A stretch of DNA of 64,000 nucleotides from Rhizomys pruinosus (GCA_009823505.1 VZQC01006250.1:649974-713973); one strand, 5' to 3'. Counted from the first letter of the stretch, positions 33,533 to 44,189 are shown. The notes: generated from the sequence alone by a model not told the origin. Translations and numbers: made by a program.

Positions 33533-34679
33533 TTAGGGATAGTTGCTTCTTTCCTCTGTTCTTTGGATCGCTTCAAGGATTTTCTGAAGTGTTGGTTTCT
33601 TAGACATGTATTCTTTCATCTTGTTTATGTTGTGAAAGATTTTTCTTTCTCCTTCAACTATATTTGACATTTTTGCTGGACATGGTAGTCTGGGTTGGCA
33701 TCTAAAGTTGTTTAGCACAGGGAATACTTTGGTCCACATTCTTCTAGCTTTTATCGTTTGGACTGAGAAATCAGCTATGATTCTGATGGGTTTCCCCTTA
33801 TATGTAACTCATTGTTTTTCTCTTGTGGCTTTCAGTATTTTGTCTTTGTTTTGAGCATCTAGTGTTTTAAGAATTATATGGCATGGGGAGTTTCTTTTCT
33901 GGTCCTGTCTATATGTTGTTCTATGTGCTTCTTGTATTTGTATGGGATTGTCTTTTTTCAGTTTGGGGAAATTTTCTTCTATTATCCCATTGAGGATCTG
34001 GTCAGTAGTGCTGTCTTTGGATTCCTCTCCTTCCTCTAACCCTAAGATGTGGAGGTTTGGTCTTTTCATAGTGTCCCACATTTCCTGGTTGTTCCACTCT
34101 TGTGTTTTTAAAAATTTTTTGTAATTTTTTCTTGAGCTTTCTAGTTTCTCCATATTATCCTGCAGGTCTGATATTCTTTTTTCTGCTTCTTCCATTCTGC
34201 TTCTGAGGCTTTTCCTCATCCTTTCCTGGTGATTGGATGAATGTCAGATTTCCTTTTTCATTTCATCCTGTGATTTCTTTTTAGATTTTCCACTTCCCTC
34301 TGGAGCCTGTCATTCTCATCTTGTAGCTTCTTGGTTCCTTGGTCAATTTCCTTTTTTCACTTCAGCCTGGGATCTTTTCAGTGTTTCAACTTCCTTCTGG
34401 AGTTTGTTATTTTTCCTCTAGGTCCTTCTTGAGTTTTTCAATCTCTCCCTTTAGTTCTTTCCACCATTTATCTCCCTCTAGGTCCTTCCTGAGTTTTTCA
34501 TTCTCTTCCCTTAGTTCTTTGATTTCTTTGAATATGTCTACTGTTGTTCTTCTAAAGTCGGTGTCTTGACTTCTTTCCTCGGAGATCTCATTGTAGGGAT
34601 CTTCTGTAGGGTTGGTAGAGTTAGATGTGGATTTATTATGAGCTTTTCCCTTGTTGTTTTTTCTTTGTGTCTTTGGCAT
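33533..34679 (-). pseudogene. L1-B ORF1 remnant (RNA-binding chaperone)
   Basis: ORF1p binds LINE RNA as a trimer. The start codon is probably at 34679 (MPKTQRKNNKGK). A heptad-rich coiled coil follows (ELREENEKLRKDLE, EIEKLKKDLEEK; continued out of frame with LQKEVETLK-like repeats at 34220-34400). The RRM region is at 33809-34219 (RPNLHILGLEEGEESKD). The C-terminal domain at 33533-33739 has FPVLNNFRCQPRLPCPAKMS. The span is not a multiple of three, and at least two frameshifts separate the parts. The coiled coil appears to contain internal tandem copies of a roughly 28-residue unit. Confidence 0.88.
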
Positions 34680-34989
34680 GTGGACTTGTCTGTTTATTTC
34701 TTTATTTGAATTCTGGCACCTCAACGTTGGCTGCACAGACTATAATCACCAATGCTCCGCCTGTTAGGTCCTCTGAGCCAGAGCTCCACCAAGATGACTG
34801 ACAGAGCATTGGGTTGGTAGGCCCCCAGGGATCAAGGCAGGTCTGCCTTGACTCACTGGAAACTCACTGACTCCAGGCTGGTGCCTGGAATTGGAGCTGG
34901 GACTTCCAGGGGTGGGTGGCGTGTCCCCCAAGGGATAAGGCAGGTCTGCCTTGCCTCACTGGCACTTCACTGACTCAGGGCGGGTGTCT
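34680..34989 (-). promoter_or_regulatory. L1-B 5' UTR with two monomer-like units
   Basis: CAGGTCTGCCTTG with CTCACTGG occurs twice, in units starting near 34822 and 34925 (about 103 bp apart). Each unit is preceded by CCCCCAGGG or CCCCCAAGGG and followed by CACTGACTC. Rodent LINE-1 promoters are often built from tandem monomers, so this is inferred to be promoter sequence driving toward lower coordinates. Activity is not shown. Confidence 0.6.
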
Positions 34990-35005
34990 CCTATTTTGTG
35001 TTTTC

Positions 35006-35715
35006 ATAATTATAACTTCCTTTGTTTTCTTTCTGTAAACTCTTGGATATAGTCATTCCTATCTTTAGTTATTTGTATTGCTTTGAGTATTCTTTGCAGG
35101 ACTGGTTTCATGGACATGAATCCTTTTAACCTTTTTGTATCATGGAAAATTTTTCATTCCCCTTCAACTATTATAAATAGTTTGTATGGGTAAACTGTTC
35201 TGGGTTGGCATCCATGGTCATTTAGAATTAGGAATACTTTGTTCTAGGTTTTTCTGGCTTTCATAGTCTGCATTGAAAAGTTAGCTGTAATTCTAATGGG
35301 TTTTCCTTTATATGTAAATCGTTTCTTTCTAGTAGCTTTCAGTACTCTCGCTTTATTCTATACATTTAGTGTTTTTACTATGATATGCTATGGGGAGTTT
35401 CTGTTCTGGTCCTGTCTAATTAGTGCTCTGTGTGATTCTTGTATCTGTATAGGTATGTCTTTCCTTGATTCAGGGAAGTTTTCTTTTATAATCTTGCTGA
35501 AGATCTTCATTTTGGCTTGGGATTTCCCCAATATGTTTACCATTTTTTGTGAATTCCCTTTTCAAGTCCAGAATTGTTTTTGTTATTTCATTCAGCCACA
35601 TATTTGTATTTTCTTGAGATTTCATCACAAATTTTTCCTATGCTCTTTGAGTTTTTTGAGTTGTTTGTATGTTCTTTAAGTTCTTTGATGATGTTTACGA
35701 TTGTTCTTTTTAAAA
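35006..35715 (-). pseudogene. L1-A ORF1 remnant
   Basis: The text resumes in register with L1-B ORF1 after the target-site duplication: GGGTTGGCATCCATGG at 35202 against GGGTTGGCATCTAAAG at 33690, and GGGGAGTTTCTGTTCTGG at 35392 against its counterpart at 33885. It is decayed, with no usable frame. Confidence 0.82.
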
Positions 35716-36545
35716 TTATGTGGCATGGGATTCCTCAGGGTGATTATCATTGTAGTTCACTTCTGTGGGACTGGTGGTTTTTTTTGGGGGGACATACTCT
35801 CTTGTTTTTTTGATACTGTTTGTGGTCTTGCATTGCCATTTGGTCATGTGGATGTCTTTCGTTGGTTGTGTGTCATTAAGAAATTCCATTCTGTCTTTGT
35901 CTAGTTGAAGTTGGTTCTGTTTATATTCTTGATGTAGCTTGGTTGCTTTTTGCTCAGGGATGAATAGTTAGCTTGTGTATGCTTCAGGTTTTTTCAGGGT
36001 AATAGACTGATGTGGGTAGTAGGCAGGTCTGTGGTAGGCAGATCAGGAAGGGAGCCAAGGGTGAGGTGGAGGTGGGAACAGCCTGTGGAGAGTGTAGCAA
36101 ATGAAGCTATAGAACTGAGCTAGTCTGGGTACAAGGGATCTAGACGCAGTGGGCAGGTGTGGACTAACAGGGTAGTCCAGAGATCTGGGGCAGAAAGAGC
36201 AAGAATCAGTCTGGGCCCAAGGCTAGAAGGGAGACCCAGTCAGGGGAGAAAGTGGAGCTGCTCAGGCTTCAGGGCAATCAAGGCACGGTTGATAGGTTCT
36301 AACTTACCAGAGTGGTAGGCAGTCTCAAGGCAGGCAGATCAGGAAGTAAGAAGCAAGGTAGCAGTAGAGACAGCCTATGGAGGCTCTGACAAACTAAGCT
36401 AGAGGAGTAAGCTAATCTAGGTCAGGAAGCTAGTCCAAAGATCTGAGGTAGAAGAGCGGGAGTGGGCCTGGGCCCAAGTCTAGAAGGGGACCCAGTGCTG
36501 GGAGCGAGTGCAGCTGCTCAGGCTCCAAGGGAATCAAGGTGCAGT
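35716..36545 (-). promoter_or_regulatory. L1-A 5' UTR with tandem ~296-bp monomers
   Basis: AGGCAGATCAGGAAG occurs at 36036 and again at 36332. The units share GTCCA(G/A)AGATCTG, GGGCCCAAG(G/T)CTAGAAG, and CAGCTGCTCAGGCT-like blocks. Unit 1 is 296 bp; unit 2 is cut at about 36545 by the following B1. This is the tandem-monomer layout of rodent LINE-1 promoters, now decayed. Confidence 0.75.
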
Positions 36546-36548
36546 CTC

Positions 36549-36700
36549 TCTTTTTTTGCTATTTTTGAGACAGGGTCTCCTTGTAGCCCCAGCTGTTCTA
36601 GAACTGGCAATATAGAACAGATTGGCTTTGATCTTGCAAAGATCCACCTGCCTCTGTCTGCTGAGTGCTAGGATTAAAGTTTTGCACCACCACACCTGGC
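36549..36700 (-). mobile_element. B1 SINE at the 5' end of L1-A
   Basis: GAGACAGGGTCTCCTTGTAG, GATTGGCTTTGATCTTGC, and CACCACCACACCTGGC. It interrupts the second L1-A monomer. Confidence 0.88.
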
Positions 36701-36782
36701 ATAATTATTTCTTATATAAATTCTCCATGTAATACAATAAGGTATTTCTTTCAGTTATCTAAAAATAGTATATGGGTTCCAT

Positions 36783-36835
36783 TGGTGTAGCTCAGTGATA
36801 GACTGTTCACTTTACTTGATTTTCGGCACTACATA
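36783..36835 (+). mobile_element. ID-like SINE, diverged
   Basis: TGGTGTAGCTCAGTGATAGA is a clear A-box region. The B-box side (GATTTTCGGCACTAC) is degraded. An A-rich tail follows at 36836-36860. Confidence 0.65.
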
Positions 36836-36899
36836 TAAAAAAACAAAAAACAAAAAACTGCGATTAAGAGCGGGGGGATGGCTATGTGTATTCATGATT

Positions 36900-39540
36900 T
36901 CTCAGGGCTCACATCATCATGTTCTTTACCTTTCAGGTCTACCATATTCAAGCTATTCTAACAAACTGGAGACAGTTTGATGGGACATCTACTCTGAAAC
37001 TACAGGGTTTGGACTCTTCCTTCTACCTAGGTTCATCTCCACATTGCAAATCAGTGCTGTTCTAGAAGAGCTGGGACAAGACCTTTTGGTTATATTTTGT
37101 TATACTATGTTATGTGGGTAACTAGAGAAAATAGGAAGATAAATGAGTCATTTGGGATCTTCTTGATAACCAGATCTTGACATGGATGAAGGGCATTGTT
37201 TTGTCAATTGTTGCTTTGTCCTATATCACTGATTGCTGTTAGGCAATGGAATTTGACTATATGATTAGCTCTGTTGTCTAAATATTTTTTTTATATAGAT
37301 AATCCTAAAAGAACAAAAAACTTGTCTTGAAGATTCTCTGCGGGACATTCAAGGCAATATGCAATTGGTTTCTTGCACATACATCAATATCTTGCCTTTA
37401 AATTAGTAAAGAGTTCTCAGTATTCTGAAAGCCAATTTTCTGTCATCTCCTGTTCCCTAGTGGGAGCTGAGAAGCAGAAGAAAGAGTTGTACTGGGGTTG
37501 TTGACTGCAGCTGCTTTGCTGACCTTTCAACCACATAGCAGATAAAATTAAGAAATTCTTAAAACTGAAGCATTCTGTATAGAGGAAAACACCCACAGAA
37601 TACTGATATTGCTATCTAGAAATTATTTCTTTATTTGTGTTTGTCTTAGTATCCCCAAAAGCTTAGTTTACAAAAATTTTAGCTTGTGTAATATAATAGC
37701 AAATGGCCATATTATTGTATCTGTTTTAAAAATATCTTTCCCCCTTGTATTATCACAATAATTTGAAATGGATTAAGCAGCTGTTCACTGTTTGAGAAGT
37801 GGCTGTTTTATGGCTAAGTTGACTTCAAATTTGGCAGCCACCAGCTTTGCCAAGGATTTACTTTGAACATTTCAATGACAAGTGACAAAGTCCTCATGTT
37901 TGAGTGTTTTCTGATGTGAGTCACATTCAGAGAACTTGGGAAAGAGGAAAAGAAAAATAAAACACACTGGTCAAGCTTACTGTTTGTTTGTTTCCATGTT
38001 ACATGTAAGGTTCCTGCCAGATGTCCACGTTTCATCTTGCCTGAATAAAAATCTTTCTTATTCAAGAATGTCAATATCATTTAACAGCAAAAGCAATATA
38101 ATTACACTATTCAATAAATGTTTAACCAGATACAGGCGTTTTCAACTTACAGAGAACTTACCAGAGTATACCTTTTAGCAATTTAGTAGTTAAATTAGTT
38201 AAAAAAAAATCCCAACATCTGGTGAGCAGTCTCTAATTTCTAAGGTTTGGAATGAAAAGCCAGTGCACAAATTCACTGCTATGAACAACTTGCCAGTTGT
38301 TTACCTTAATGTCAATCTTGTCCTAGTACCAGACGAATATATTTCAAATGTGTTTCCAAATTCAGATTTCTGGCCATGAAATTAATGCCATTCAGTTCAC
38401 CAACTATCGTCTGTGTTTTGAGACGTCATCTCTCTCTTAGGTAGTAGAACCAGTCATGTTACACACAGGATGACTCAGTGGCTATGCCTTCAGTGCTGTT
38501 TCATGCAGATGGGCACACACTGGAGGTGGGAAGGCAGGGTGGGATGCATTGCCTGCTTTGCCTCAGGTGGTATTTTCAATCCTGTCTGTGCTTGGGGCAT
38601 TTGAGAGAATAACATGAGCAATCTTACAGAAACCTTTAAAAAAAGTGGAGAAACCCACAAGAGAGTCCCCAGCCCTTCCCAGGCCTGTCAGCAGTTAGAA
38701 GCACCAACAGGCTGAAGTACTTAGGTTGTTCTGTATTTTAATCAAGTTGCCAAAGTCCCCCTCCTTTTCAGTTTTTTTTTAAAGACTTTTTTATGGCTCA
38801 GTTAATTTACATGCCTAGTTTACTCAGACAATATCGGGCTACATTTTGCTTTGAAATGTATGACATCAGTCATTCACATACTTCAGGGGTCAAAACTTGA
38901 ATCTTCATTAGAGCAACACCTTGCACTGATTAGGTGTATTTCTTTTAAGAAGCACAGGGCGTACACATATTCACAACATATGTTCTCATGGAAACCATTT
39001 GGGTTTTCAAGAATAAGGTGATGCTTCATATAAGCCTTGCTGGAAGGCTGGTTCTTTCTTGCCCTTACTGGAAAGCAGAGCTCTTTAGAAGATGGGTGAG
39101 TCCCGTCTCCTGCCATTTGCTATTCCATAGTGGTCAGCTCTTCCCTCTGTCAGTGTTCTTGTCTCTCTACCTGTGAAGAGAGGAAAAGTTGTAGATTGAT
39201 AGAGGTAATAAATATTTAATTATAGACATCTAGGAAACCCTTTTTGAAATAAGTACAATTGCACAGACAGAGAAGAGAAACTTACTTTAGAACAGAGCTA
39301 GACTTGTTCTTAATTGGAGGTGTACTCTGATAGGCAACTTGTCCTGGGAGAGGAAATGACCAAGGACACTCCTTAAGTAAAAACAGATTGTCACAATACT
39401 ACTATGGGGCTTTGTTCTGCTAGCTGGGTTAGGCTTGATATATGAATTTGGTGGAAGGACATTTTACATGTCTCTCAGTGAAGAGGAGGGCTGAAGTGGT
39501 TGTTAGGAAGGACACTTTGAGAAAATCAAATGTATTTAAT
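36900..39540. other. 2.6 kb repeat-poor region
   Basis: I recognise no SINE, LTR or LINE here. Open frames (for example 37814-38178 and 38883-39176) lie on both strands and have no known domains. A conserved noncoding or regulatory role is possible but not shown. Confidence 0.45.
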
Positions 39541-39604
39541 GTGCTTGGGACTGTGCATGTGCTCACCCAACATGCACAGGCCCTGGTTCCCTCCGCAACA
39601 CTGA
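39541..39604 (+). mobile_element. ID-like SINE, diverged
   Basis: TGCTTGGGACTGTGCATGTG, CAACATGCACAGGCCCTGG, and TTCCCTCCGCAACACTG match the ID order, with many changes. Confidence 0.55.
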
Positions 39605-39814
39605 AAAGCTGAGGAGGGACCTTGATTAAATTCCTTCTGAGATGTGTTTAACTCACAGATCCCCAGAGAACAATCTGCTTTTCATTCTTGGCTGATATAA
39701 GTGGGCTGTTTTGAAGATAAAGAGAGGTCTAGGTGTGGCTTAAAGATAGCATCGTTTTGGCTAAGGCTGTCCAGTGGGGTTTGCTCGCAGGCAGGTTACA
39801 AACGATTCATGGGG

Positions 39815-39940
39815 AGAGGTATAACCTGGATCTAGGCTGTTGCCCCAACTCTCATGCATTCAAGACTTGGTCCCCTGTGGTGCTAGTGGGAGGTGAGGGA
39901 ACATTTGAGAGGTGGGCCTTAGTGGGAGGAAGTTAAGCCA
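39815..39940 (+). mobile_element. MaLR LTR fragment
   Basis: CATTCAAGACTTGGTCCCCT, GTGGTGCTAGTGGGAGGTGA, and GGTGGGCCTTAGTGGGAGG resemble the first part of MT/THE-like MaLR LTRs. Both boundaries are uncertain. Confidence 0.5.
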
Positions 39941-39954
39941 TTGCGGATTGCACC

Positions 39955-40352
39955 AGATAGTTTTAGTATGGACTTGACATGCCTGGGTTGAGGGAGCCCA
40001 ATTGTAGAATTGTTTCTATTGGGCTGCCCTGTGGCCATGTCTGTGGGGCATCTTCTTGATTGCTGAGTGATGTGGCAGGAGTGGGGGGATGGCCCACTGT
40101 GGACAGGTTGTTCTGTATTGTGTAATAAAGCCGGCTGAGCATGGGCCAGAAAGTAATCCAGTAAGCAGGGTTCCTCCATGGCCTGTGCTTCAGCTCCTGC
40201 CTCCAGGGTCTTGCCCTGAGTTCCTATCTTGGGTTCCCTAAATGATGAACTGTGACCTGGGAGATGTAAGATGAATAAACCCTTTCCTCCCCAAGTTAGG
40301 ATTGGTCATATTGTTTTGGTCATAGTGATGAAAGCAATCGAGAACAGGGATT
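39955..40352 (+). mobile_element. MaLR LTR (ORR1/MT-like), sense
   Basis: TATGGACTTGACATGCC, GATGGCCCACTGTGGAC, TCCTCCATGGCCTGTGCTTC, AGCTCCTGCCTCCAGGGTC, GAATAAACCCTTTCCTCCCC (polyadenylation-like signal), and TTTTGGTCATAGTGATGAAA follow the U3-R-U5 order of these LTRs. Confidence 0.8.
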
Positions 40353-40921
40353 CCCGTGGCAGGGATATTGGAACCGAAGCTCTTCCCTCACTCTCTTTCC
40401 TTCCTGGCACCATGAAGTGAGTATCTTTGTTCATTATCTTCTCTTCAGGTCCTCAAAAGTAGAACAACCAGTGATGGACTGAAGCCTCTGAACCCATAAC
40501 AGGACACCTTTTCTCTCTTTTGTTTATTCTTTTTAAGCTTTCATATATGTATACAATATTTCCTAATAATCACCATTCTATTCCCTTTCAAGTTAATTTA
40601 TCTCAAGTATTTTATCCTAGTGACTGCAGTCAAAGAATACAAGGACAAAATATCAGTCAACCTAAAGATACAGCAAGATTAGCTGGAGACAGTTGTCCTG
40701 TTACTGTGGTGGAATTGAAAATGACTTTTGGAATATTTTGACATAAGGGTTGGGGTGAGGAAGGGGAGATGTTGATCAAAGGCTTAAAGTTTCAGTTAGA
40801 CTGGATGACTGTGTTCATCTATTACAGTATAGAGTGAACATATACCATGACAATGTGTTGTATATTTCAAAACTACTAAAAGAATATTTTAATATTCTAG
40901 TCACATACAAAATACTGGTGG
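40353..40921. other. Unrecognised sequence
   Basis: No repeat or gene is recognised. Confidence 0.4.
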
Positions 40922-40998
40922 AGGGACTGGAGGTATAACACAGTGGTAAAGCACTTGTCTAATATGTGAAAACCCAAGGTTCAAGTCTCAGAACTGAA
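40922..40998 (+). mobile_element. ID-like SINE, diverged
   Basis: GGGACTGGAGGTATAACACA, GTGGTAAAGCACTTGTCTAA, and AAGGTTCAAGTCTCAG match the ID A-box, spacer and B-box order. Confidence 0.72.
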
Positions 40999-41870
40999 AG
41001 AAGAGTAAATTAGAGAGGTGATATACATGCTATTTAGCTTAAAGACTCTATGTTACTTATGTAGATTGAAATCCCACTGCATCTCATAAACATGTACAAT
41101 TAGTACTTGTCAATTAAGACTAAATTAAACAAAAGTACAGTTCTCGTTCCCTTTGTATGTTGAAGTTCTTCCTAATTTAGGTTTCATTCCACTGGAAGCA
41201 AGCATGGTGATAGCTTTCCATTTGGCTGCAATTTTATATGGACAAATGCAATGACTTTAACATTGTCTTTGATCAATTATACATTACCTAGGGAGTAGAG
41301 GTCATCTCATAAGAGAAGATAATTATACACAGAGAAGCTGAGGATGTGGTTCTATATAAAGAAGCTGATATTTTATTATAGCTCCCATTACATGAGGATC
41401 ATGCATAAGCATTAATTATTACTCCTATTATTGTCATCACCATTTTGTCAAAAATATGAAATAGGGGAGACACATCTTTCAGTTGTAAAGAGTTATCCTC
41501 TGAGATAAAGTAGTTTTAAGATTCTCCAAGGATTCCGATTTCATTGGCTGGCCATTTTCAGAGCTCCTGGACAATTTAAGGCATAGCTGAGGTGACCTTC
41601 AAGAATTCACAATCAGATTTTGTATCAAAAAGAGAAAGAAAATATGTAAGGAATTGATCAACTATTCCATTAGTAAAACATTTTCATTATGATTGGTGTT
41701 GAAGATGGAGTTGTGAATGTTTGACAGAAACAAGATAATTAAAATTACTTAAGGTTCCTTAATCTGAAAACAACTGTGCTCTTATATTGTGAATCCCCTA
41801 ATAGTTTCTAGAACTAAGCTAGTTAGTTATTTTCAAAACTTATTTTCAAAGTTAGGAATTTTTGGTATAT
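40999..41870. other. AT-rich sequence, nothing recognised
   Basis: No repeat family or coding signal is recognised. Confidence 0.4.
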
Positions 41871-41945
41871 GGGTGGAGGGTATGTATGCATATTTTAGAA
41901 TAATATAAGATCAAAAGAATGAGGAAAAACTAGTTTGTCATGACA
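41871..41945 (+). mobile_element. LINE-1 3' UTR fragment
   Basis: GGGTGGAGGGTATGTATGCA with TTTTAGAATAATATAAGATC closely matches 47530-47575, the start of the better-preserved sense LINE-1 3' end. Confidence 0.6.
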
Positions 41946-42689
41946 TTATGTCTAACCACAGTATTTATTTTATGTGAGTGCTTCTTAGTATTTCTTATAC
42001 AAGGCTGCTTGAACTTTTGTCCAAGCTTTTTCCTAAATATTATAGAGTAGTTAAAAGTATCAGGCTGGTGTAACTTAGCCTTTCTGGATGCTTAACAACC
42101 ATACTTAAAGCCCATACCAATTTGGCTGAGGGTTTTAAGGGATAACTTTGTTCCTTGCCCTCAGAGAACAACTAAGTCCCAGGGGACTATGCATGAGGGC
42201 ATCTCTTGAAATGTCCTGCAAATGTGAGTCACTAGTCTTCCTGTACAGGGAGGTCTTGGAGATCCACTAATGGGACTTCAGCCAGTGTCCAGTCTGTATA
42301 GAGGAAAGTCTTCTCATGCTTCAAAAAGGGAAGCCTGTTCTGGCAAGACCTGACTTTGTCCTCGAGTGGATGGAACTGGTAAATGAAAAGCCAAAAGGAG
42401 CCAGGGACTCCCTCCCCCCAAAAACCTGAGTGACTCTTGAGGAGATCCTCAACTGACCTTGAGAAAACAAAAACCTTGGTTAATCTGGGCTAACTGTGTG
42501 GCCTTAAACATCCAAAAGGAAACTATAACCAGAAATAAATAATTAGTAAGGCCTGAGAAATTGTACTTCAGGTATAAAACTTGAGATCTTAGTAAAAAGA
42601 CAAAAAGTAAAAAAAAAAAGAACACACAGTTGTTTTGCCTGTCTTACTGGCAAGTGTAGCTACCCTGTGGCTGCCACTGCTTTTGCCAT
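41946..42689. other. Unrecognised sequence
   Basis: No firm feature. Parts near 42060-42250 resemble an old LTR or LINE remnant but are not assigned. Confidence 0.35.
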
Positions 42690-42900
42690 CCTTCAAAGAC
42701 ACGAGACACAGCTTTTCAACCTTCCAATATGGACTGAAGACTCATGTCTCTCCAAGAATCTTCCAGACCTTCAGTGCCAGATGGGGACTGCTGAGACATC
42801 CAACTTGTGGGTTGAGCTCTACTGGGCTGAGCTACTACTCAGCCTCTTCAGAGTATAGACTGCCATTGTTGGACTGCCCAGGCTGTATCATGGAGACCAG
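42690..42900 (+). mobile_element. MaLR LTR fragment, same family as 12314-12785
   Basis: ACCTTCAGTGCCAGATGGGG and GGACTGCTGAGACATCCAAC match the reverse complement of 12475-12515. CAGCCTCTTCAGAG and GCCATTGTTGGACTG continue the same order. It overlaps a 133-residue open frame, which is therefore not a gene. Confidence 0.68.
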
Positions 42901-43264
42901 TACAGGAAGATCAAGACAGGATGCAGTGCTTACTGGACCTCATTTGGTGACCATGGGAAGGGAAAACCCCAGAGTGGAGCACAAGGGCAGAACTGATGGT
43001 GGTTTGGGCTTGCCAAGGAGGAGACTTCAAACATGACATCTTTCAGCCTAACAAAGAAAAAAATCATAAGCTGAAGATGCTAAAACTTGTGATATACGCG
43101 GCATGCTTATATGCATATTTTGGAGCGTTGAATATTGGAAGGAATAACAACAAGTATAGGGAAAAATAAAGGCAATTGTGTCTTCTTTTTTGCTAAATTA
43201 CCTGCTTGTCTGTTTACACTGAAACCTGGCCTTAGGCAGGATTTGACTGTGCATTAGCAAGCCT

Positions 43265-43410
43265 GTGACACCTCGAGATCAAAGGCACTCACGAGTGCTA
43301 GTGCTCATGATGTTATGGATCATGAGGCATGGGGTCTGAAACCAGGTCCTGAGACAATGATGTCACTCTGGGTATAAAAACAGAATGCTGTGAATAAAAA
43401 GATGAATCCT
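43265..43410 (+). promoter_or_regulatory. Possible LTR U3/R: TATA box and poly(A)-type signal
   Basis: TGATGTCACTC (CRE-like) at about 43359, GGTATAAAAA at 43371-43380, and GAATAAAAAG at about 43392 lie within 45 bases. TG at 43265 could be its start. Compact spacing of TATA box and AATAAA is a feature of some rodent LTRs. The family is unknown and there is no proven partner LTR. Confidence 0.35.
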
Positions 43411-43477
43411 TCATACCAGCAGACAGGGACTACCAGCCGTTATTTGCACGTGTAATCTTAGCCCTTGAGGCTTGTAT

Positions 43478-43735
43478 AGTAGTGACCAGTGGGTTGGATG
43501 GCGATCAATCAGGTCACCAATCTGGGAAGCTGGTGTGGGCCAGTGGGTTGGAAGGAGGTCAAGCAGACCACCAACTCAGGAAGCTGCTGTGGGGCTGGAA
43601 GGAGACTTATCAGATCACCAGCTGTGATGTGTGGTGAGTGCCTGGGCAGGAATTAGACTGTAGGGTGCCAATCAGGTGACAATCTGGCAATTAGACTGTA
43701 GAGTGCTAATCACGCAGCAGTCTGGGGGATCTGGG
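43478..43735 (+). repeat. Degenerate short tandem repeats
   Basis: A roughly 55-bp unit (CCAGTGGGTTGGA, AGATCACC/GGTCACCAA, GGAAGCTG) recurs two or three times at 43480-43620. A roughly 38-bp unit (AATTAGACTGTAG(G/A)GTG, CAATCTGG/CAGTCTGG) recurs twice at 43651-43728. Confidence 0.65.
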
Positions 43736-43879
43736 AGTGCCATTAGGGCATTGCCTGGTGTAGTTGCTAGTTTAGACAAGTGGGCAGTGGAAAGGTTGTT
43801 AGCCTTTGGCCCAGGGGTTTAGGACAGCTGCTAGCGGCTGTCTTGTGTCTTCCCTTTTCCCTGTAATCCAGTGGATGGG

Positions 43880-44178
43880 GTTCGAGCATCCTTCTATGTG
43901 TAGTGAAGTGATACCACAAACAACAATAGCAACAACAACAACAACAACAAAAAGACTGGGTCAAAGAACTGACTGAAACGGTGAACTTTTGCTCAAAACA
44001 GTAAACTTCTGCATCGAGAATTTTGAGAGAGACTGAGAAAAAGATGAAAAACATGTTTGCCAGAATGCATGAGCTCTGGTGGGGTGGGAGAGGGCAGGGA
44101 GAGGGGCACAGGTCTAGATTTGACTTGAAATTTTGTGTGATATGCACAAAACTTCAATAAAATTGGCTTTGAAAAAAA
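43880..44178 (+). mobile_element. LINE-1 3' end, sense, 5'-truncated
   Basis: (CAA)n at 43922-43951, AAAGAACTGACTGAAACGGT, GAATGCATGAGCTCTGG, GGTGGGGTGGGAGAGGGCAG, and ATGCACAAAACTTCAATAAA with an A-rich end. This is the sense form of the L1-B-type 3' UTR. Confidence 0.85.
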
Positions 44179-44189
44179 ATGTGCTTTCT

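Larger units (their letters stand above)
28727..34989 (-). mobile_element. L1-B: near-complete LINE-1 inserted into L1-A
   Basis: This 6.26-kb element has 3' UTR, ORF2, ORF1 and 5' UTR in antisense order. CCTATTTTATGTTTTC (28711-28726) and CCTATTTTGTGTTTTC (34990-35005) form a 16-bp target-site duplication with one mismatch. It carries a MaLR LTR (31260-31613) and a B1 (31890-32069). Without those inserts it is about 5.7 kb. ORF1 and ORF2 contain stops and frameshifts, so it cannot move on its own. It is much better preserved than L1-A, so it is the younger of the two. Confidence 0.93.
23745..36545 (-). mobile_element. L1-A: old, nearly full-length LINE-1 (host of L1-B)
   Basis: In antisense order this is 3' UTR (23745-24640), ORF2 remnants (24641-28710), a large insertion (L1-B, 28727-34989), ORF1 remnants (from 35006), and a 5' UTR ending in tandem units (to about 36545). 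The parts line up with L1-B by eye, which shows they belong to one element: the text before 28711 and after 35005 continues in register. It has many stops and frameshifts and is dead. It also carries a B1 with a microsatellite, a B2 and a purine-rich insert. The 5' end abuts a B1 at 36549. Confidence 0.88.

Noticed and set aside
28727..34989. Intact, mobile LINE-1
   Set aside because: ORF1 and ORF2 are broken by frameshifts, stops, an LTR and a B1, so autonomous movement is excluded.
37814..38178. Possible coding exon in the repeat-poor island
   Set aside because: Overlapping frames on both strands, no domain, and no convincing splice-site pair.
42635..43036. 133-residue open frame
   Set aside because: It overlaps a MaLR LTR fragment that matches 12314-12785 in reverse; there is no domain.
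43478..43735. CRISPR-like array
   Set aside because: Repeats are degenerate, contiguous and few, with no uniform spacers. The genome is mammalian.
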